DNA of 34,261 bases from Bifidobacterium saguinibicoloris (GCF_019331725.1 NZ_JAHBBF010000022.1:1-34261), one strand, 5' to 3'; counted from the stretch's first letter, positions 1-14,767 are shown. The notes: generated by a model from the sequence alone, not told the origin. Made by a program: numbers and translations.

Positions 1-81
1 GATCACATCCGCCGCGCAGCACTCGTACTGCACGTACAACTCGACCGCACGCCGCCGCTGCTCCCTCGTATACCTCGCCAC
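1..81 (-). CDS. IS3-family transposase OrfA, N-terminal fragment
   Basis: The fragment is 27 codons from a GTG start at 81, preceded by GGGAGGAG at a spacing of about six bases, and runs out of the window. The visible protein begins MARYTREQRRRAVELY and continues with a Cys-Cys pair and Ala-Ala-Asp-Val-Ile. The Tyr-Thr-x-Glu-Gln-Arg/Lys...Ala-Val start is typical of the helix-turn-helix OrfA of IS3/IS150-group elements. Function beyond DNA binding cannot be read from 27 residues. Confidence 0.6.
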   Translation of the reverse strand, partial: MARYTREQRRRAVELYVQYECCAADVI

Positions 82-127
82 GATGGGCTCCTCCCGGATC
101 ACAGTCCAAGAAAACGGCACCACCTCG
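1..127 (-). mobile_element. IS3-family insertion sequence, left-end copy (partial)
   Basis: This segment is identical, in inverted orientation, to the last 127 bases of the window, and the two copies diverge immediately inside position 127. It holds a strong ribosome site (GGGAGGAG) and a GTG start on the minus strand at 81. The first 27 codons of a transposase then run off the window edge. Only the 5' end of the element is present, so the exact terminal inverted repeat cannot be defined. Identification as IS3 family rests on the N-terminal sequence described for the fragment below. Confidence 0.7.
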
Positions 128-259
128 TTTTCCCCGGTGTCGTCATCGTTTCCCGGTGATGTGAAGAGGCATCGGTTCCGCCGCCTGTATATTCCCGGAT
201 TGCAAGTCGATTCGATCCGGCCGGTTGCCGCCGGCCGGCGTTCCGGGAAGGAAAGGATC

Positions 260-1763
260 ATGGCGATACCGATGCCCATTCAGCACGATATCAGGAGACT
301 CGACCGTCAGGGGTTGTCTCGAGCGGAGATAGCGCGGCGGCTGCATGTCGACCGGGGGACGGTCGCGAAGTACGCGGATATGCGTGATATGAGTCCGAAA
401 CGGCCTGTGGACCGCAGGTATGGAACGAAGCTGGACGAGTTCATGCCGGTCGTGGACGGTTGGCTGGAGGCGGATTGCAGGTTGCCGCGCAAGCAGCGTC
501 ATACCGCCAGGCGCGTGTACGACCGGTTGGTACGCGAGCATGGGTTCGCGGGCTCGTATTCCGGGGTGCAGCGGTACGTGAAGCGTTGGCGGGAGACGAA
601 CCGGGATTCCTCGGACGGGTTCCTGGATCTCGAGTGGGCGCCGGGGGTGATGCAGGTCGATTTCGGCGTGGCGTTGGCGTTCGTCGCGGGCCGTGAGACG
701 CAGACGCATTGCCTGGTGGTGTCGTTCCCGTATTCGAACATGCGGTTGTGCGTGGCGATGCCGGGCGAGAACGCGGAGTGCCTGTGCGAGGGGCTGATGC
801 TGGTGTTCGAGCACGTGGGCGGCGTCCCGCCCCTGATGGTGCTGGACAACGCCACGGGCGCCGGCCATCGCAATGCGAAAGGCGAGATCACGTTGACCGG
901 GGTGTTCTCCGCGTTCCTGGCGCATCACCGCGTCGAGGCCAGGTTCTGCAACCCGTATTCCGGGCATGAGAAGGGCAGCGTGGAGAACGCGGTCGGGTTC
1001 CTGCGGCGTAATCTCATGGTCCCGCCCATGCGTGCGGAGTCCTACGGCCAGCTGAGCCGTCTCATGCTCGAGCGGTGCGACGAACTGGCCGTCGGGTCGT
1101 ACTGCCCGCGTCTGATGGACGTGCCCGTGGCGGAGGTGTTCGCCGGGGAGCGGGAGCGTCTGCTGCCTTTGCCGGCCGAACGGTTCGATCCGGTGCGTTG
1201 GGAGGAGCGGCGCGCCGACAAGCACGGCCGGATCCAGGTCGACTCGCGTTCCTATCTGGCGGGCGGGGCGTGGGCGCGCAGGCGCGTGCTGGCCGCCCCT
1301 GCGCTGGGACACGGTCACGCTCATGGACCCCTGTTCCGGCGAGGTCCTGGCCGAATACCCCCGCTCCTATGGCGACGGGCCGCGCGTCCTGCAGGACCCG
1401 GCGCTGGTGATGCCCATGCTCGCCGTGCGCCCCGGCGCATGGCGGGAAAGCCCGATCCGCCCCGACGTGCCCGACGACGTGCGCGGATGGCTCGACTCCA
1501 TGGATGAGAGGACGTTGCGGGAAAGCCTCGGGGCGATCGGCGACGCGTGCCGTGCCGCCGGGTTCGAACCCGCGATGCGGGCATGCGACGAGATCCTGCG
1601 CCGCAACAAGGCCATGGGACTGCACGCGGACTCGCTCACCCCGATCGCGCTGCGCATGCGCGACGGCGACTGGGAATACCCCGGCGCGGTCGCCGAACCC
1701 GACCTGACCGGATACGACCGGTTCATCACCGACACGCACGACCAAGGAGAGGAAGGCCGATGA
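260..1763 (+). pseudogene. istA: IS21-family transposase IstA, frameshifted
   Basis: IstA is the DDE transposase of IS21 elements. From the ATG at 260 (upstream GGAAGGAAAGG) it shows an N-terminal helix-turn-helix (about residues 18-37, LSRAEIARRLHVDRGTVAKY). The catalytic residues are D134 (VMQVDFG), D196 (LMVLDN) and E242 (HEKGSVENAV). The frame is lost near 1296-1299, at a run of four C in GCCGCCCCTGCG. After it, the other forward frame continues with LRWDTVTLMDPCSGEVL and the IstA C-terminus to the stop at 1761-1763. Removing one C would restore a protein of about 500 residues. This is either a real inactivating insertion or a homopolymer sequencing error. Confidence 0.85.
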
Positions 1764-2545
1764 GCGCCAGACCCGACCCCGTGATCCCCGAGACGCGCCG
1801 CCGGCGCGCGTCCACGACCGAGAAGAGCGAACGCATCCTGAGGATGAGCCGCAGCCTGACCCTCACGCGCAGCGTGCTCGCGGACACGCTGGCCGACACC
1901 ACCCCCAACCAGCTCGACCTCATCGAACGCTGGTTCCAGGCCGAGCTCGACTCACGCGAACGCTCCAAACGCACGCGTCTGCTGAAACAGGCCGGCTTCC
2001 CCGCCGACAAGACCCTCGACGGCTACGACTGGACCAACCTCAGGATGCCCGCCGACTGGGGGCGCGCCCAGCTCGAGAGCCTCGAATTCGTCGACGCCCG
2101 CGAGGACCTCGTGCTCTACGGGCCCGTCGGGGTCGGCAAAAGCCACCTCGCCATCGCCATCGGCAGGCTCGCCTGCGACAAAGGCGTACCAGTCAGGTTC
2201 TTCACCGCGACCGGACTGCTCATGCGCCTGCGCCGCGCCCAACAGGAGCACCGTCTCGACAGGGAGCTCGCCGCCATCGGCAAGGCGCGCCTGCTGATCA
2301 TCGACGAGTTCGGCTACCTGCCCATCGATGAGGAAGGCAGCCGCCTCCTCTTCCAGATCATCAGCGACAGCTACGAGACAAGGAGCATCATCTACACCAC
2401 CAACATCGAATTCAGCGGATGGGGACGCATCCTCGGCGACAAGAACATGGCCGCCGCCCTCATCGACCGCACCGTCCACCACGGACGACTCATCAGATTC
2501 GAGGGCCGCTCCTACCGAAGCGAACACGCCCTCATGACCAAATAA
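1760..2545 (+). CDS. istB: IS21-family helper ATPase IstB
   Basis: The protein is 261 residues, starting at an ATG that overlaps the istA stop (ATGA), with AGGAGAGGAAGG just upstream. IstB is the AAA+ ATPase that assembles on target DNA and activates IstA. Visible motifs are Walker A GPVGVGKS (121-128), Walker B LLIIDEF (178-184) and the downstream Thr-Thr-Asn (sensor 1) in SIIYTTNIEFSGW. The length is normal for the family and the frame is intact. Because its partner istA is frameshifted, the element is probably not autonomous. Confidence 0.93.
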   Translation: MSARPDPVIPETRRRRASTTEKSERILRMSRSLTLTRSVLADTLADTTPNQLDLIERWFQAELDSRERSKRTRLLKQAGFPADKTLDGYDWTNLRMPADWGRAQLESLEFVDAREDLVLYGPVGVGKSHLAIAIGRLACDKGVPVRFFTATGLLMRLRRAQQEHRLDRELAAIGKARLLIIDEFGYLPIDEEGSRLLFQIISDSYETRSIIYTTNIEFSGWGRILGDKNMAAALIDRTVHHGRLIRFEGRSYRSEHALMTK

Positions 2546-2657
2546 CCCAACCACAACAACACAACACGCACACAGGCAGCGGCACCACCGCTCACGCCGC
2601 GGGAAACCCGCTGCCTACACTGCGGAAAACACCGCTCACAAAGCGGACGCCAACTTG

Positions 2658-2686
2658 CTAAAACACACCGCGCATGCGGGGAACAC
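2658..2686 (-). repeat. Degenerate terminal CRISPR repeat (trailer end)
   Basis: The right 19 bases (CCGCGCATGCGGGGAACAC) match the array repeat with one mismatch, while the left 10 are almost random. The 32 bp between it and the first canonical repeat at 2719 is exactly a spacer length. In transcript orientation the decay is at the 3' end of the last repeat, which is the usual state of a trailer-end repeat. The IS21 right end lies about 40 bp further left. Confidence 0.75.
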
Positions 2687-2718
2687 TCAACACGTCACCC
2701 TGAAAGGAAAGAAGCGAC

Positions 2719-5700
2719 GGGATCATCCCCGCGTATGCGGGGAACACCTCGAGGATCCTCACGGCGGTGCCCCAATCGCGGGATCATCCCCGCGTATGCG
2801 GGGAACACGACTACGACGCGCCCAACCCGGCCACGCACCTGGGATCATCCCCACGTATGCGGGGAACACGACGAGGCCGCGCGCCCGTCCGGCGTGCTCA
2901 CGGGATCATCCCCGCGTATGCGGGGAACACGAACGGGATGCTGGATTTTTTGTCGATGCCGCGGGATCATCCCCGCGTATGCGGGGGAACACGGCCTTCC
3001 CATTGCGCCACAGCATCGCCCCCAGGGATCATCCCCGCGTATGCGGGGAACACGAGCAAACCTTCGAAGTGCCCTTGACTGGCATGGGATCATCCCCGCG
3101 TATGCGGGGAACACCGCTCCACACGCCTTGGATGAAGCCGAGACCGGGGATCATCCCCGCGTATGCGGGGAACACGGTGTCGCGTCAACCGGGCAAGGAG
3201 TCGGGCGGGGGATCATCCCCGCGTATGCGGGGAACACGGTGTCGCGTCAACCGGGCAAGGAGTCGGGCGGGGGATCATCCCCGCGTATGCGGGGAACACA
3301 ACGTGGTTGTAACTCGCGTGAAGGATGGATAGGGATCATCCCCGCGTATGCGGGGAACACTGGTAGTCGCGCCACTGGCCCGATTCAAGCCAGGGATCAT
3401 CCCCGCGTATGCGGGGAACACGTCATGAGCACCGAGGGCACGGCCGACAGCACGGGATCATCCCCGCGTATGCGGGGAACACGGTAAACTTGGAAACGTC
3501 CATAATCGTAGCGCGGGATCATCCCCGCGTATGCGGGGAACACACGGAGAAATCTACTGGGACATTGATTTCGACGGGATCATCCCCGCGTATGCGGGGA
3601 ACACGAACGGGCGTTCATTGAAAACACTCTCCAGCCGGAATCATCCCCGCGTATGCGGGGAACACGATGGATGGCGCATCAGGTTCGCGCACCGCACAGG
3701 ATCATCCCCGCGTATGCGGGGAACACGGTGCGCAACCGCTCGTTCTCGTTCTCCGCCCGGGATCATCCCCGCGTATGCGGGGAACACATGACGAACCCGA
3801 CTTCTGAGTCGTTCCCGGTGGGATCATCCCCGCGTATGCGGGGAACACACCGACATCCTCTCCGGCGGCCTGTCCGGCGCGGGATCATCCCCGCGTATGC
3901 GGGGAACACTCGGCGTCTGACGAGGGGTTGGGGTTGCACCAGGGATCATCCCCGCGTATGCGGGGAACACAAGCCGGATGGTTCGCAGACGGACAAGCGC
4001 GGGGGATCATCCCCGCGTATGCGGGGAACACCCTGTAGTCGCCGGCGTTGCTGATGCCCCACAGGGATCATCCCCGCGTATGCGGGGAACACTTGAGAAT
4101 CTGCCTCACTTGGTACGCCTTGGCGGGATCATCCCCGCGTATGCGGGGAACACTCGTCGTCCACCAGTTCCACAGACTTGACGTAGGGATCATCCCCGCG
4201 TATGCGGGGAACACGTCAATGAGGGCGTTTTTCTCGTCGTCGGTGAGGGATCATCCCCGCGTATGCGGGGAACACGATGATTGTCATGGCCGCCCTTTCA
4301 CTGTTCAGGGATCATCCCCGCGTATGCGGGGAACACGCACGGCGTCAAAGGCAAGACCGGCGTGGTCCGGGATCATCCCCGCGTATGCGGGGAACACGAC
4401 GAACCCGAACACGTGTTCGAGATCGTGCCGGGATCATCCCCGCGTATGCGGGGAACACCTGTGGTGGTGTTCATTGCTTGTTCTCCTTTGGGGATCATCC
4501 CCGCGTATGCGGGGAACACGCAATGACGTGCCTCGAAGCGTTGGAGGCCGCGGGATCATCCCCGCGTATGCGGGGAACACGCAATGACGTGCCTCGAAGC
4601 GTTGGAGGCCGCGGGATCATCCCCGCGTATGCGGGGAACACCGATTCGGCTTCGCGGATCTCGTCTTCGGTTGGGGATCATCCCCGCGTATGCGGGGAAC
4701 ACGTCGACAGTTTCGAGGCGGCGGAGGTGGAGAAGGGATCATCCCCGCGTATGCGGGGAACACCGTGTTGTACCATTCCTTGAGCCCATCCGGCAGGGAT
4801 CATCCCCGCGTATGCGGGGAACACCTTGTCCACGTACTGTCCGACCGACTGGGACGGGGATCATCCCCGCGTATGCGGGGAACACCTTGTCCACGTACTG
4901 TCCGACCGACTGGGACGGGGATCATCCCCGCGTATGCGGGGAACACGTTGTCCGGGACTATCTGGGTCAGCACGTACGGGGATCATCCCCGCGTATGCGG
5001 GGAACACTTCCCCGTTCTTTTGGAACGCTGCCACCAAGACGGGATCATCCCCGCGTATGCGGGGAACACCACCCATGGAAAAGCTTATGGACATCATCAA
5101 CGGGATCATCCCCGCGTATGCGGGGAACACGAAGGCCGTGAGCGTCATGATTCGTCGCCTCCGGGATCATCCCCGCGTATGCGGGGAACACTTCGCCACC
5201 ACCGCGACAAGCAACATGCAGACGGGATCATCCCCGCGTATGCGGGGAACACCTCATTTCGCGTGATTTCCCTTGTGTCCGTCAGGGATCATCCCCGCGT
5301 ATGCGGGGAACACGGACGGGTATTGCGGCGCCGCGACAATCCGCCGGGATCATCCCCGCGTATGCGGGGAACACGCCGTTCGGCTGCTGTCCGTACGCTT
5401 GCTGGGGGGATCATCCCCGCGTATGCGGGGAACACACGATGGTGGCGGTGACGGTGATGCCGGTGAGGGGATCATCCCCGCGTATGCGGGGAACACCTGA
5501 AAGGTCTACTCGCCGATGCTGTGGAACCGGGATCATCCCCGCGTATGCGGGGAACACCGCTTGCACAGTCCGCGTCCGTACTTCGGGTCGGGATCATCCC
5601 CGCGTATGCGGGGAACACCGTCGGCCGCTCCAACTGCCGGACCGCCCCGGAGGATCATCCCCGCGTATGCGGGGAACACGCAATGACGTGCCTCGAAGCG

Positions 5701-8367
5701 TTGGAGGCCGCGGGATCATCCCCGCGTATGCGGGGAACACGTGGTGGTGTCGTCCGGCATGGCGCGCCTCCCGGGATCATCCCCGCGTATGCGGGGAACA
5801 CAGCACGTAGACGCGCAGCTCCCGCTTGTACCGGGGATCATCCCCGCGTATGCGGGGAACACCGCAGCGCGGGCGTCCACACGCGGGAACGCCAGGGATC
5901 ATCCCCGCGTATGCGGGGAACACCAATTCCACGGCCAGCCATTGCAGTTCGTTACGGGATCATCCCCGCGTATGCGGGGAACACCGCGCATGGCTGACCG
6001 CATTGCGGAACGCCGGGGGATCATCCCCGCGTATGCGGGGAACACCGCAACCGCCATTCGGTAAACCATTCCGGCCCGGGATCATCCCCGCGTATGCGGG
6101 GAACACGCGGCAGCATCGCCCGGCGTGAACACATGGCAGGGATCATCCCCGCGTATGCGGGGAACACCCTCGAAGCCGATTACACGTACAAGTACATTCG
6201 GGATCATCCCCGCGTATGCGGGGAACACTTTTTCACCGTGCTTACCACGTTGCCTATCATGGGATCATCCCCGCGTATGCGGGGAACACGAAACGGTATG
6301 ATGAAACCAGCGCAAAAGCCCAGGATCATCCCCGCGTATGCGGGGAACACCATGTCGGTTTCGGCGAGCATGGCCTTGACGAGGGATCATCCCCGCGTAT
6401 GCGGGGAACACCTCGAGGATCCTCACGGCGGTGCCCCAATCGCGGGATCATCCCCGCGTATGCGGGGAACACTCACCATTGCTAACAGCATTAACAACAT
6501 AGGAGGGATCATCCCCGCGTATGCGGGGAACACGCCGCACGCGCGGTACTCGATTCGATACGACTGGGATCATCCCCGCGTATGCGGGGAACACTGCACG
6601 CCGTTCGCGGCAAGCTGGGAGGTCACGGGATCATCCCCGCGTATGCGGGGAACACCTGCCGCGCTGCGCGATGTACCAATGCTGACGGGGATCATCCCCG
6701 CGTATGCGGGGAACACACGTGAAGCCGTACAGTCTCCACGGCCCGACCGGGATCATCCCCGCGTATGCGGGGAACACGACGCGCCGGCGTTATACAACAG
6801 GTTGCCCACGGGATCATCCCCGCGTATGCGGGGAACACTGGATGAGCTTGATCTGGTCGGCGACCCACTCGGGATCATCCCCGCGTATGCGGGGAACACT
6901 AGGCCCGTCGTGGTGGCGGGAAGTCGGCCGCGGGATCATCCCCGCGTATGCGGGGAACACAACGCGTGGACGCCGGGCGAACACCTGACCGCGGGATCAT
7001 CCCCGCGTATGCGGGGAACACCATGTCGGTTTCGGCGAGCATGGCCTTGACGAGGGATCATCCCCGCGTATGCGGGGAACACGACAGCATGCCCACCATG
7101 TATTCGTCCCGGTCGGGATCATCCCCGCGTATGCGGGGAACACGCGCTTGCGGCCGGCGACGACACCGCGTATGAGGGATCATCCCCGCGTATGCGGGGA
7201 ACACTCCTCCATGCCCGGAAGAGTCATCTGCTTGTCGGGATCATCCCCGCGTATGCGGGGAACACCGCGCCGACTACGTGCTCAAAGTCCAGGACCAGGG
7301 ATCATCCCCGCGTATGCGGGGAACACGCGACCCCGACACGGGCCGCATCCCCGCCAAGGGGATCATCCCCGCGTATGCGGGGAACACACTCGTTGGCGTC
7401 CTCGTGCTCCTTGAGCGCCTGGGGATCATCCCCGCGTATGCGGGGAACACGCTGCGGGGTTGGCGAGCAGCTTGTTGAGATAGGGATCATCCCCGCGTAT
7501 GCGGGGAACACATTACATTCGGCCGTAGAGGGGCAATCTGCTCGGGATCATCCCCGCGTATGCGGGGAACACATCGTCCCGTCATTCGGCAACATCTTAT
7601 AGGCGGGATCATCCCCGCGTATGCGGGGAACACGGAATGCAGGTAGGCACCATCAACACAGTTGTGGGATCATCCCCGCGTATGCGGGGAACACCCTCCC
7701 AATGGTCCGGGCGAGACTCACGCGATGGGATCATCCCCGCGTATGCGGGGAACACCCTCCGGAGTGGCCGCTGATCCAGCCGGTACCGGGATCATCCCCG
7801 CGTATGCGGGGAACACCACGCAGCGTAACGCCGCCGCCATCGCCGGCCGGGATCATCCCCGCGTATGCGGGGAACACCAGGCCCTTGGCCTTCTCGTAGT
7901 GCGTCTTGAGGGATCATCCCCGCGTATGCGGGGAACACAACGGCTGAACATGAAGGACGCGAAGCCCAGCACGGGATCATCCCCGCGTATGCGGGGAACA
8001 CAAGCCGGTCGAAGGCGCGCCCGGATACTGGGAGGGATCATCCCCGCGTATGCGGGGAACACCGACTGTAGCTGGGCATCAGGGCCTCGCAATCGGGATC
8101 ATCCCCGCGTATGTGGGGAACACCTGACCAATGAGGCCGCGAACGACGTGACCTGGGGATCATCCCCGCGTATGCGGGGAACACGATTACGGCCCCGCCG
8201 ACATCGTGCATTGCAAAGGATCATCCCCGCGTATGCGGGGAACACTTGATAAGCAAAACTCAATCACCGCCGAGCGAGGGATCATCCCCGCGTATGCGGG
8301 GAACACGAGCATCGTCAGGGTGTCGAACCGGCCGGACTGGGATCATCCCCGCGTATGCGGGGAACAC
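2719..8367 (-). CRISPR. Type I-E CRISPR array, about 93 repeats, no adjacent cas genes
   Basis: A 29-bp repeat (plus-strand form GGGATCATCCCCGCGTATGC followed by GGGGAACAC) recurs every 61 bp, with spacers of 32 or 33 bp. The span fits 93 repeats and 92 spacers. The repeat is partly palindromic (CCCCGC...GCGGGG), so crRNA hairpins are expected. The repeat class and the AT-rich leader at the right end place transcription leftward, so the newest spacers should be near 8340 and the oldest near 2750. Variant repeats are at 2841 (CCCCACG), about 2963-2992 (one extra G, 30 nt), about 3639 (GGAATC) and 8098 (TATGTGGGG); several have A instead of G at the first plus-strand base. Five spacers occur more than once (see findings). 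No cas1, cas2, cas3 or Cascade gene lies in the 26 kb on the leader side or in the 2.7 kb on the other. Effector proteins, if any, are encoded elsewhere. Confidence 0.98.
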
Positions 8368-8440
8368 ACTTCAAAATCCCTTATATACCAGCATATACGG
8401 TATGGAATCAAAGTTTTTTCATTCGGTTTCAGAGTGTCCA
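8368..8440 (-). promoter_or_regulatory. CRISPR leader with probable array promoter
   Basis: AT-rich DNA sits directly next to the last canonical repeat. On the minus strand it carries TTGATT (8406-8411) and TATATA (8382-8387), 18 bp apart, reading into the array. Transcription would start roughly 8-10 bp before the first repeat. This, together with trailer-end decay at the other side, sets the array direction. Leader function is an inference from position and base composition. Confidence 0.65.
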
Positions 8441-8479
8441 TAGCCCAGAACGCTCTCTGATCATGCCATGCAATGCAAC

Positions 8480-8529
8480 AGGGTCTCTTGCATATGCCAA
8501 TCAGGCAACTGGCATATACAAGAGACCCT
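8480..8529 (-). terminator. Strong hairpin between gltD and the CRISPR leader
   Basis: The arms GGGTCTCTTGCATATGCCA (8481-8499) and its near-perfect complement (8510-8528), plus a closing A-T pair, enclose a 10-base loop. In RNA from the minus strand the single imperfection is a G-U pair, whereas in plus-strand RNA it would be a C-A mismatch, which favours leftward transcription. It lies about 80 bp past the gltD stop, so a gltBD transcription terminator is the simplest reading. There is no clear U-tract after it on the minus strand (TGTTGCATTG), so the role is not certain. Confidence 0.55.
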
Positions 8530-8610
8530 TAAATGATTCCAACCCAGAGGAACGTGTCACGGTCGGAGTAGCAAACGAATCCCCTCTATCGGACAGGTAT
8601 CAACCATGTA

Positions 8611-10149
8611 TCAGCGGGGCAGCATCATCGGACGCTGCGAGGCCGTGATCGGCGCGGGCAGCTCGCTGGTGTGCTCGCTGGACAGGTATTCGTCCACGGC
8701 GGCCGCGCAGGAGCGGCCCTCCGCGATGGCCCACACCACGAGGCTCTGGCCGCGGCCGGCGTCGCCGCACACGAAGACGCCGTCCTGGGAGGTGGCGAAC
8801 TTGTCGTTGCGGGCGATATTGCCGCGCTTGTCGAGCTCGACGGGCAGCTGGTCGACGATGGTCGAAGTGTCCGGGTGCAGGAAGCCCACGGAGATGAGGA
8901 CCAGGTCGGCGGGCAGCACGCGTTCGGTGCCGGGCTGACGGGTGAACGGACCGTTCTCGCCGGGGGCGACGGACACGACCTTGAGGCCGGTCACATGGCC
9001 GTGCTCGTCCGCCACGAAGCCTTCCGCGGTGGTGGAGTTCTCCACGTGGACGCGGGACTGCTCCTCCTCCGAGCCGATGAAGTTCACCGAATCGGTGGAG
9101 TACAGGTATTCGCCGCCTTCGGCCATCGACGTGGTCTTCTGGTAGAGGCGGGCGAAGGTAGGCCACGGCTGGTTGTCGGGACGCTTCGAAGGCTCCTTCG
9201 GCATGATCTGCAGGACGGTGACGTCCTTCGCGCCCTGGCGGATGGAGGTGCCGAGGCAGTCGGAGCCGGTGTCGCCGCCGCCGATGACGATGACGTGCTT
9301 GTCCTTGGCGGTGATGTCGTGCTCGAGCGGCGCGCCGTAGATGCGGCGGGTCGCGTCAGGCAGGAAGTCCATGGCGAAGTGGATGCCGTCGAGTTCACGG
9401 CCCGGAATCTTCATGTCGCGCGGCACGCGGGAGCCGATGGCGACGACGACCGCGTCGTACCGGTCGCGCAGGTCGTCCCAGCTGATGTCCTTGCCGATCT
9501 CCACGCCCGTCTCGAAGCGGGTGCCTTCGGCCTCCATCTGCTTGATGCGGCGGTCGATGAGCGTCTTCTCGAGCTTGAAGTTCGGGATGCCGTAGCGCAT
9601 GAGGCCACCCAGCGCGTCGTCCTTCTCGTAGACGACGACGGTGTGGCCGGCGCGAGTGAGCTGCTGCGCGGCGGCGAGGCCGGACGGGCCGGAGCCGACG
9701 ACCGCGACGGTCTGGTCGGTCAGACGCTGCGGCGGCATCGGCTTGACGTAGTCAAGGTCCCACGCCTGGTCGATGATCGTGCACTCGTCGTTCTTGATCA
9801 TCGTCGGCGGCTGGTGGATGCCGAGCACGCAGGCCTGTTCGCACAGGGCCGGGCAGATGCGGCCGGTCACCTCGGGGAAGTTGTTGGTCAGGGAGAGCCG
9901 CTGGTAGGCGTCCTCCCACTGCTCCTGGCGGACCAGGTCGTTGAACTCCGGGATGAGGTTGCCCAGCGGGCAGCCGGTCATGCAGAACGGGGTGCCGCAG
10001 TCCATGCAGCGGGCCGCCTGTTCGGTGGTCCACGGTTGCAGACCGGATTCGGCGTGGACGTCGAACCAGTCCTTGATGCGCTCCTGGACGGGGCGCTCCG
10101 CCAGCTCCCTGCGGGTGCGGACTTTCAGGAATCCTCTCGGGTCGCCCAT
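8611..10149 (-). CDS. gltD: Glutamate synthase (NADPH) small subunit
   Basis: GltD passes electrons from NADPH through FAD and iron-sulfur centres to GltB, for synthesis of two glutamates from glutamine and 2-oxoglutarate. The 512-residue protein has the N-terminal cysteine clusters C48, C51, C56, C60 (CMDCGTPFCMTGCP) and C99, C103, C107 (CPALCEQAC). The FAD-binding VAVVGSGPSGLAAAQQL starts at about 148, and a second dinucleotide fold contains VIVIGGGDTGSD. Its ATG lies one base after the gltB stop, so the two are translationally coupled. The length is normal for the family. Confidence 0.97.
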   Translation of the reverse strand: MGDPRGFLKVRTRRELAERPVQERIKDWFDVHAESGLQPWTTEQAARCMDCGTPFCMTGCPLGNLIPEFNDLVRQEQWEDAYQRLSLTNNFPEVTGRICPALCEQACVLGIHQPPTMIKNDECTIIDQAWDLDYVKPMPPQRLTDQTVAVVGSGPSGLAAAQQLTRAGHTVVVYEKDDALGGLMRYGIPNFKLEKTLIDRRIKQMEAEGTRFETGVEIGKDISWDDLRDRYDAVVVAIGSRVPRDMKIPGRELDGIHFAMDFLPDATRRIYGAPLEHDITAKDKHVIVIGGGDTGSDCLGTSIRQGAKDVTVLQIMPKEPSKRPDNQPWPTFARLYQKTTSMAEGGEYLYSTDSVNFIGSEEEQSRVHVENSTTAEGFVADEHGHVTGLKVVSVAPGENGPFTRQPGTERVLPADLVLISVGFLHPDTSTIVDQLPVELDKRGNIARNDKFATSQDGVFVCGDAGRGQSLVVWAIAEGRSCAAAVDEYLSSEHTSELPAPITASQRPMMLPR

Positions 10150-10150
10150 C

Positions 10151-14722
<4,572 letters not shown>

Positions 14723-14767
14723 CGGAATCACCTCAATCGTTAGCGGGCACGCCGAAGCGCGCCACCT

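Larger units (their letters stand above)
138..2619 (+). mobile_element. IS21-family insertion sequence (istA frameshifted, istB intact)
   Basis: The istA-istB pair overlaps by ATGA, as is usual for IS21 elements. The left end is placed at about 138, where TGTCGTCATCGTTTCCCGG begins. An imperfect inverted match lies on the minus strand running from about 2619 to 2592 (TGTAGGCAGCGGGTTTCCCG). No target duplication is evident: the left flank is only 10 bp from the IS3 fragment, and the right flank merges into the decayed end of the CRISPR array. The exact boundaries are an inference and uncertain by tens of bases. Confidence 0.65.

Noticed and set aside
143..1324. A 393-codon open frame antisense to istA.
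   Set aside because: It is Arg/His/Pro-rich with no domain and lies opposite a clear DDE transposase.
2621..2632. A second degenerate repeat (GCGGAAAACAC) beyond the terminal one.
   Set aside because: Its distance to the next repeat end is 54 bp instead of 61 and only about 10 bases match, so it may be chance or IS sequence.
2655..8460. Many long open frames across the array encoding repeated peptides such as DHPRVCGEH, GSSPRMRGT and GIIPAYAGNT.
   Set aside because: They are translations of the CRISPR repeat in its three forward frames, joined by spacers; there are no ribosome sites and the period is 61 bp, not a multiple of three.
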